This document shows positions 22,425 to 24,015 of a stretch of 24,015 nucleotides of DNA, in pieces. The DNA is from a virus: the IMG/VR virus record IMGVR_UViG_3300037963_001099, positions 1 to 24,015 of that record, one strand, 5' to 3'. The notes under the pieces are model-generated. The model did not search any database. It was not told where the DNA came from and saw only the letters and a program-made list of their open reading frames with translations. The position numbers were made by a program, and so were the translations under genes. Position 1 is the stretch's first letter. Each line of letters starts with the position of its first letter.

Positions 22425-22606
22425 GCTTCCACCTCCTGAGTCCGTAAAAAACGGAGTACGGTGCGTCGGCTCACCTTGACGGCCTCGGCTATTTGGCGCG
22501 AGTTGCGCCCGGCGTTCCACAAATCAACGATTTTCTTCTTGTTGTCGTTATTGAGGACGGAGGGTCTCCCCCGTGTTACTGGTCTATTCAGCTTCATTGT
22601 TCTCAT
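22421..22606 (-). CDS. Small helix-turn-helix protein (61 aa)
   Basis: The exact start is uncertain: an ATG at 22606 and another at 22597 are in frame, and a TTG at 22630 lies further upstream; none has a good Shine-Dalgarno. Coupling to the recombinase gene (stop 22584) by overlap is likely. The protein carries RGRPSVLNNDNKKKIVDLW, then the helix-turn-helix NSRQIAEAVKVSRRTVLRFL, similar to the resolvase or invertase DNA-binding domain and to small phage regulators. A standalone HTH of this size could regulate the operon or load the recombinase at DNA. It overlaps the 3' end of one gene and the 5' start of the next. Confidence 0.6.
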   Translation of the reverse strand: MRTMKLNRPVTRGRPSVLNNDNKKKIVDLWNAGRNSRQIAEAVKVSRRTVLRFLRTQEVEA

Positions 22607-23531
22607 GTAGTTTTTGTCGGAGGAAACCAATGGCCTTGGCCATCTGCTCCCGGTTTAATTCTTCCCACTCCTCCATGCTCTCGATTGAGTCCACCCCCAG
22701 CCACCGGAAGAGTTTCGTTTTCTCGGCGCCGTTGTAACCCAACTCCTGCCAGATATTCAGCAAGGTTTCCAGTTGCGCCCCCGTCTTTTTCTCCACCGGC
22801 TTCGCTTTCTTCGGCGCGTCCGCAAAAAGGTGAGCGATGCTCTCCCATTCTGCGGGCAAGGTGGCATCTAGCCCGTGGCGGTTCTTGGCGTCGAAAGCGG
22901 CGTGGTGTTCCGTGTGGAGCAACCGCTCCTTGCCACCTATTCCTCGCTTCTTACCGGTTTCCCCACCCGTCACCTTCGTCTTGTAGTTAAGAAACAACAG
23001 CATGTCAGCCCATTCCTTGACGAGTGGCGAAACTTGCTTCGTCATCTTCAACTCGTAGCGGTCGTAGGCTCCGGCGGCGTCCGGTTGCTCAAACTTCTTG
23101 ATGGTGGAGTGTGCCACCAAAAGAACGTTCATGCCACGGGTAGCGCGGAGGGCGTCGAGGGTGCGCAGGAAGCCCGAGAAAGCTTCCGCAAGGTAGGTGT
23201 ACCCCTTGCCATAGCCAAAGTCTTCTATGCCTTTTTTGTGATTGGAGCGGACCACGTAGTCGATGAGGAGCCGCTCCGTCCAGTCCACGGTATCGACGAC
23301 CAAGGTCTTGAAATCGTGGTCTTCGTCGGTGAGAGACTTCACGGCGTTCGTTACGCCCTGCCATGCGGCCGGAGCGTCGAAGCGGGTGACGTCCATGTGG
23401 CTCGTTCCCCCCTCCGTATCCAAGAACACCGGAGCCGGGAAGGCGGATGCCAGCGTTGATTTGCCGACCCCCTCCGGGCCGTATAGCACGACACGTTGAG
23501 GGAGAGACTGTTTACCTTTGTTTAGTTTCAT
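22584..23531 (-). CDS. Sak4-like RecA-fold recombinase ATPase (315 aa)
   Basis: AAGGAAAG a few bases upstream of ATG 23531 is a good ribosome binding site. Walker A is G18-PEGVGKST26, Walker B lies in TLVVD80, and HSTIKKFEQP follows at 141-150. An adjacent DFGYGKGYTYL segment and an ERLLHTEHHAAFDAKNRHGL block at about residues 203-222 also appear. These are the elements of the AAA_24/phage nucleotide-binding (Sak4) family, single-strand annealing recombinases related to RecA. C-terminal residues 240-315 are helical and possibly partner-binding (KKTGAQLETLLNIWQELGY). In related phages Sak4 works with an SSB, and an SSB-like gene is two genes downstream here. It would catalyse strand annealing during phage replication or repair. 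Confidence 0.85.
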   Translation of the reverse strand: MKLNKGKQSLPQRVVLYGPEGVGKSTLASAFPAPVFLDTEGGTSHMDVTRFDAPAAWQGVTNAVKSLTDEDHDFKTLVVDTVDWTERLLIDYVVRSNHKKGIEDFGYGKGYTYLAEAFSGFLRTLDALRATRGMNVLLVAHSTIKKFEQPDAAGAYDRYELKMTKQVSPLVKEWADMLLFLNYKTKVTGGETGKKRGIGGKERLLHTEHHAAFDAKNRHGLDATLPAEWESIAHLFADAPKKAKPVEKKTGAQLETLLNIWQELGYNGAEKTKLFRWLGVDSIESMEEWEELNREQMAKAIGFLRQKLHENNEAE

Positions 23532-23546
23532 TTTTTCTTTCCTTTC

Positions 23547-23726
23547 TTAACTATGCGAGGAACCATCCGGTTCTATGCCTAGCCACATTTCGGCACCCGT
23601 TTCGTGCGATTTTACATGGACTAGTACAGTGTCAGCATACCCTAGGACGGGTGCTGGTTCAGACACTTCATCCCATATGCGCTTGAGGGCGTCTACTTTT
23701 TCTTGTTGTTTAGGTGTTAGTTTCAT
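23547..23726 (-). CDS. Small hypothetical protein (59 aa)
   Basis: ATG 23726-23724 carries AAGGAAAG upstream and follows the conserved 25-base leader. The protein begins MKLTPKQQEKVDALKRIWDE and continues with VLGYADTVLVHVKSHETG and a C-terminal EMWLGIEPDGSSHS. It is weakly acidic with one helix and two strands, and I recognise no family. It is too short for many gene callers, but start, leader and operon spacing (15 bases to the recombinase gene) support it. Confidence 0.65.
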   Translation of the reverse strand: MKLTPKQQEKVDALKRIWDEVSEPAPVLGYADTVLVHVKSHETGAEMWLGIEPDGSSHS

Positions 23727-23751
23727 TTTCTTTCCTTTTGTTGAGGGTTAA
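23727..23751 (-). promoter_or_regulatory. Conserved leader copy 1 (stop, spacer, ribosome binding site)
   Basis: Read on the minus strand, TTAACCCTCAACAAAAGG followed by AAAGAAA leads to ATG 23726. It is identical to copy 2 at 23943-23967 except for one base (24 of 25). It includes the stop of the upstream gene and the AAGGAAAG ribosome binding site. The wider ribosome binding part (AAGGAAAGAAAA) also recurs before the recombinase gene at 23532-23543. Confidence 0.75.
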
Positions 23752-23942
23752 CTTTTTTCGTCTGTCATAAATCCGTACGTCGGATTTTTGAAATAGTTGT
23801 CAAACATTCCCACTTCATCGAAACCGTAAAGTATGAGGGCGTTATCACCTTCGGGGTTTCCCTTTTCGTAGACCACGAGGTCTGCTCCTGCTGGCATGCT
23901 CCCCGTGAAGGTTTCAATGTTTGGTATTTCGGTGACGGTCAT
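23748..23942 (-). CDS. Small acidic hypothetical protein (64 aa)
   Basis: AAGGAAAG before ATG 23942 and the conserved leader support this start. The product begins MTVTEIPNIETFTGSMPAGA and continues with DLVVYEKGNPEGDNALILY and GFDEVGMFDNYFKNPTYGFM, ending MTDEKS. It is acidic, probably a small alpha/beta fold, and I recognise no family. Its stop TAA forms the first bases of the next leader copy, so the two small genes form a repeated gene-plus-leader unit. Confidence 0.65.
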   Translation of the reverse strand: MTVTEIPNIETFTGSMPAGADLVVYEKGNPEGDNALILYGFDEVGMFDNYFKNPTYGFMTDEKS

Positions 23943-23967
23943 TTTCTTTCCTTTTTTTGAGGGTTAA
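23943..23967 (-). promoter_or_regulatory. Conserved leader copy 2
   Basis: Read on the minus strand, TTAACCCTCAAAAAAAGG followed by AAAGAAA leads to ATG 23942, one base different from copy 1 at 23727-23751. The downstream half is the ribosome binding site. The remaining 48 bases to the window edge (23968-24015) contain no gene I can assign; two minus frames are open through the edge but give only short basic peptides. Confidence 0.7.
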
Positions 23968-24015
23968 GGCCCGCTTTATTTGGGCTTTTAGTGTGAAGGT
24001 CAAGGTCTTTCCGGA

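Noticed and set aside
1-24015. CRISPR array, tRNA, integrase, transposon, toxin-antitoxin or defence island
   Set aside because: None of the repeat patterns, cloverleaf sequences or protein motifs expected of these were seen; no endolysin or terminase motif was found either.
23968-24015. Partial gene at the right edge
   Set aside because: Two minus-strand frames stay open to the edge but give short, basic peptides without a recognisable end; evidence is insufficient.

Overview
The window is a stretch of a tailed, double-stranded DNA bacteriophage genome with podovirus-like architecture. It encodes a portal, scaffold, HK97-fold capsid protein, head-tail adaptor, nozzle-like tail protein and three large putative internal virion proteins. 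No tape-measure, sheath or tail-tube gene is visible. Several small gene families (lysine-rich microproteins, Gly/Ser repeat modules) resemble, from memory, families common in uncultured aquatic phages. The host cannot be named. Strong Shine-Dalgarno sequences, a lipobox and intrinsic terminator signals indicate a bacterial host, and lipobox plus XhlA-like membrane proteins suggest functions at the cell envelope.

Layout, plus strand (1-18040). A 5'-truncated portal gene is followed by four tiny, very basic proteins and one small acidic protein, then a strong intrinsic terminator and a candidate sigma70-type promoter. Next come scaffold, major capsid protein, a putative decoration protein, a strong hairpin, a small unknown gene, a head-tail adaptor carrying two Gly-rich repeats, a small virion protein, and a tail protein with an arabinofuranosidase-B-like / concanavalin-like domain. 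After these lie a small acidic protein and three small membrane proteins (possible lysis or envelope group). A large nozzle-like tail protein, two small tail-associated genes and three large putative ejection proteins follow. The plus-strand block ends with a calcineurin-like metallophosphoesterase and a small winged-helix-like gene. Most neighbours overlap by 1-4 bases, so this reads as one or two late operons.

Layout, minus strand (24015-18037). A tightly overlapping replication and recombination operon reads leftward. In order it holds two small unknown genes sharing an almost identical 25-base leader, a Sak4-like RecA-fold ATPase, a small HTH protein, a Gp157-family protein, a DUF669-like single-strand binding protein with an SSB-type acidic tip, an SF2 helicase, a Zn-finger/AEP primase-RecA-helicase fusion, and a 57-residue unknown. 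The two transcription blocks converge at 18037-18040, where both stop codons share a CTAG.

Working together: the minus-strand operon would replicate and recombine phage DNA early, and the plus-strand genes would build the head, the tail and the DNA-ejection apparatus late. Terminase and a recognisable endolysin are not in the window. I see no defence system, CRISPR array, tRNA, integrase or transposon. The most distinctive content is the lysine-rich microprotein cassette, the repeat insertion in the adaptor, the membrane-protein trio without an endolysin, and the phosphoesterase at the end of the late operon. No intergenic stretch exceeds 300 bases.
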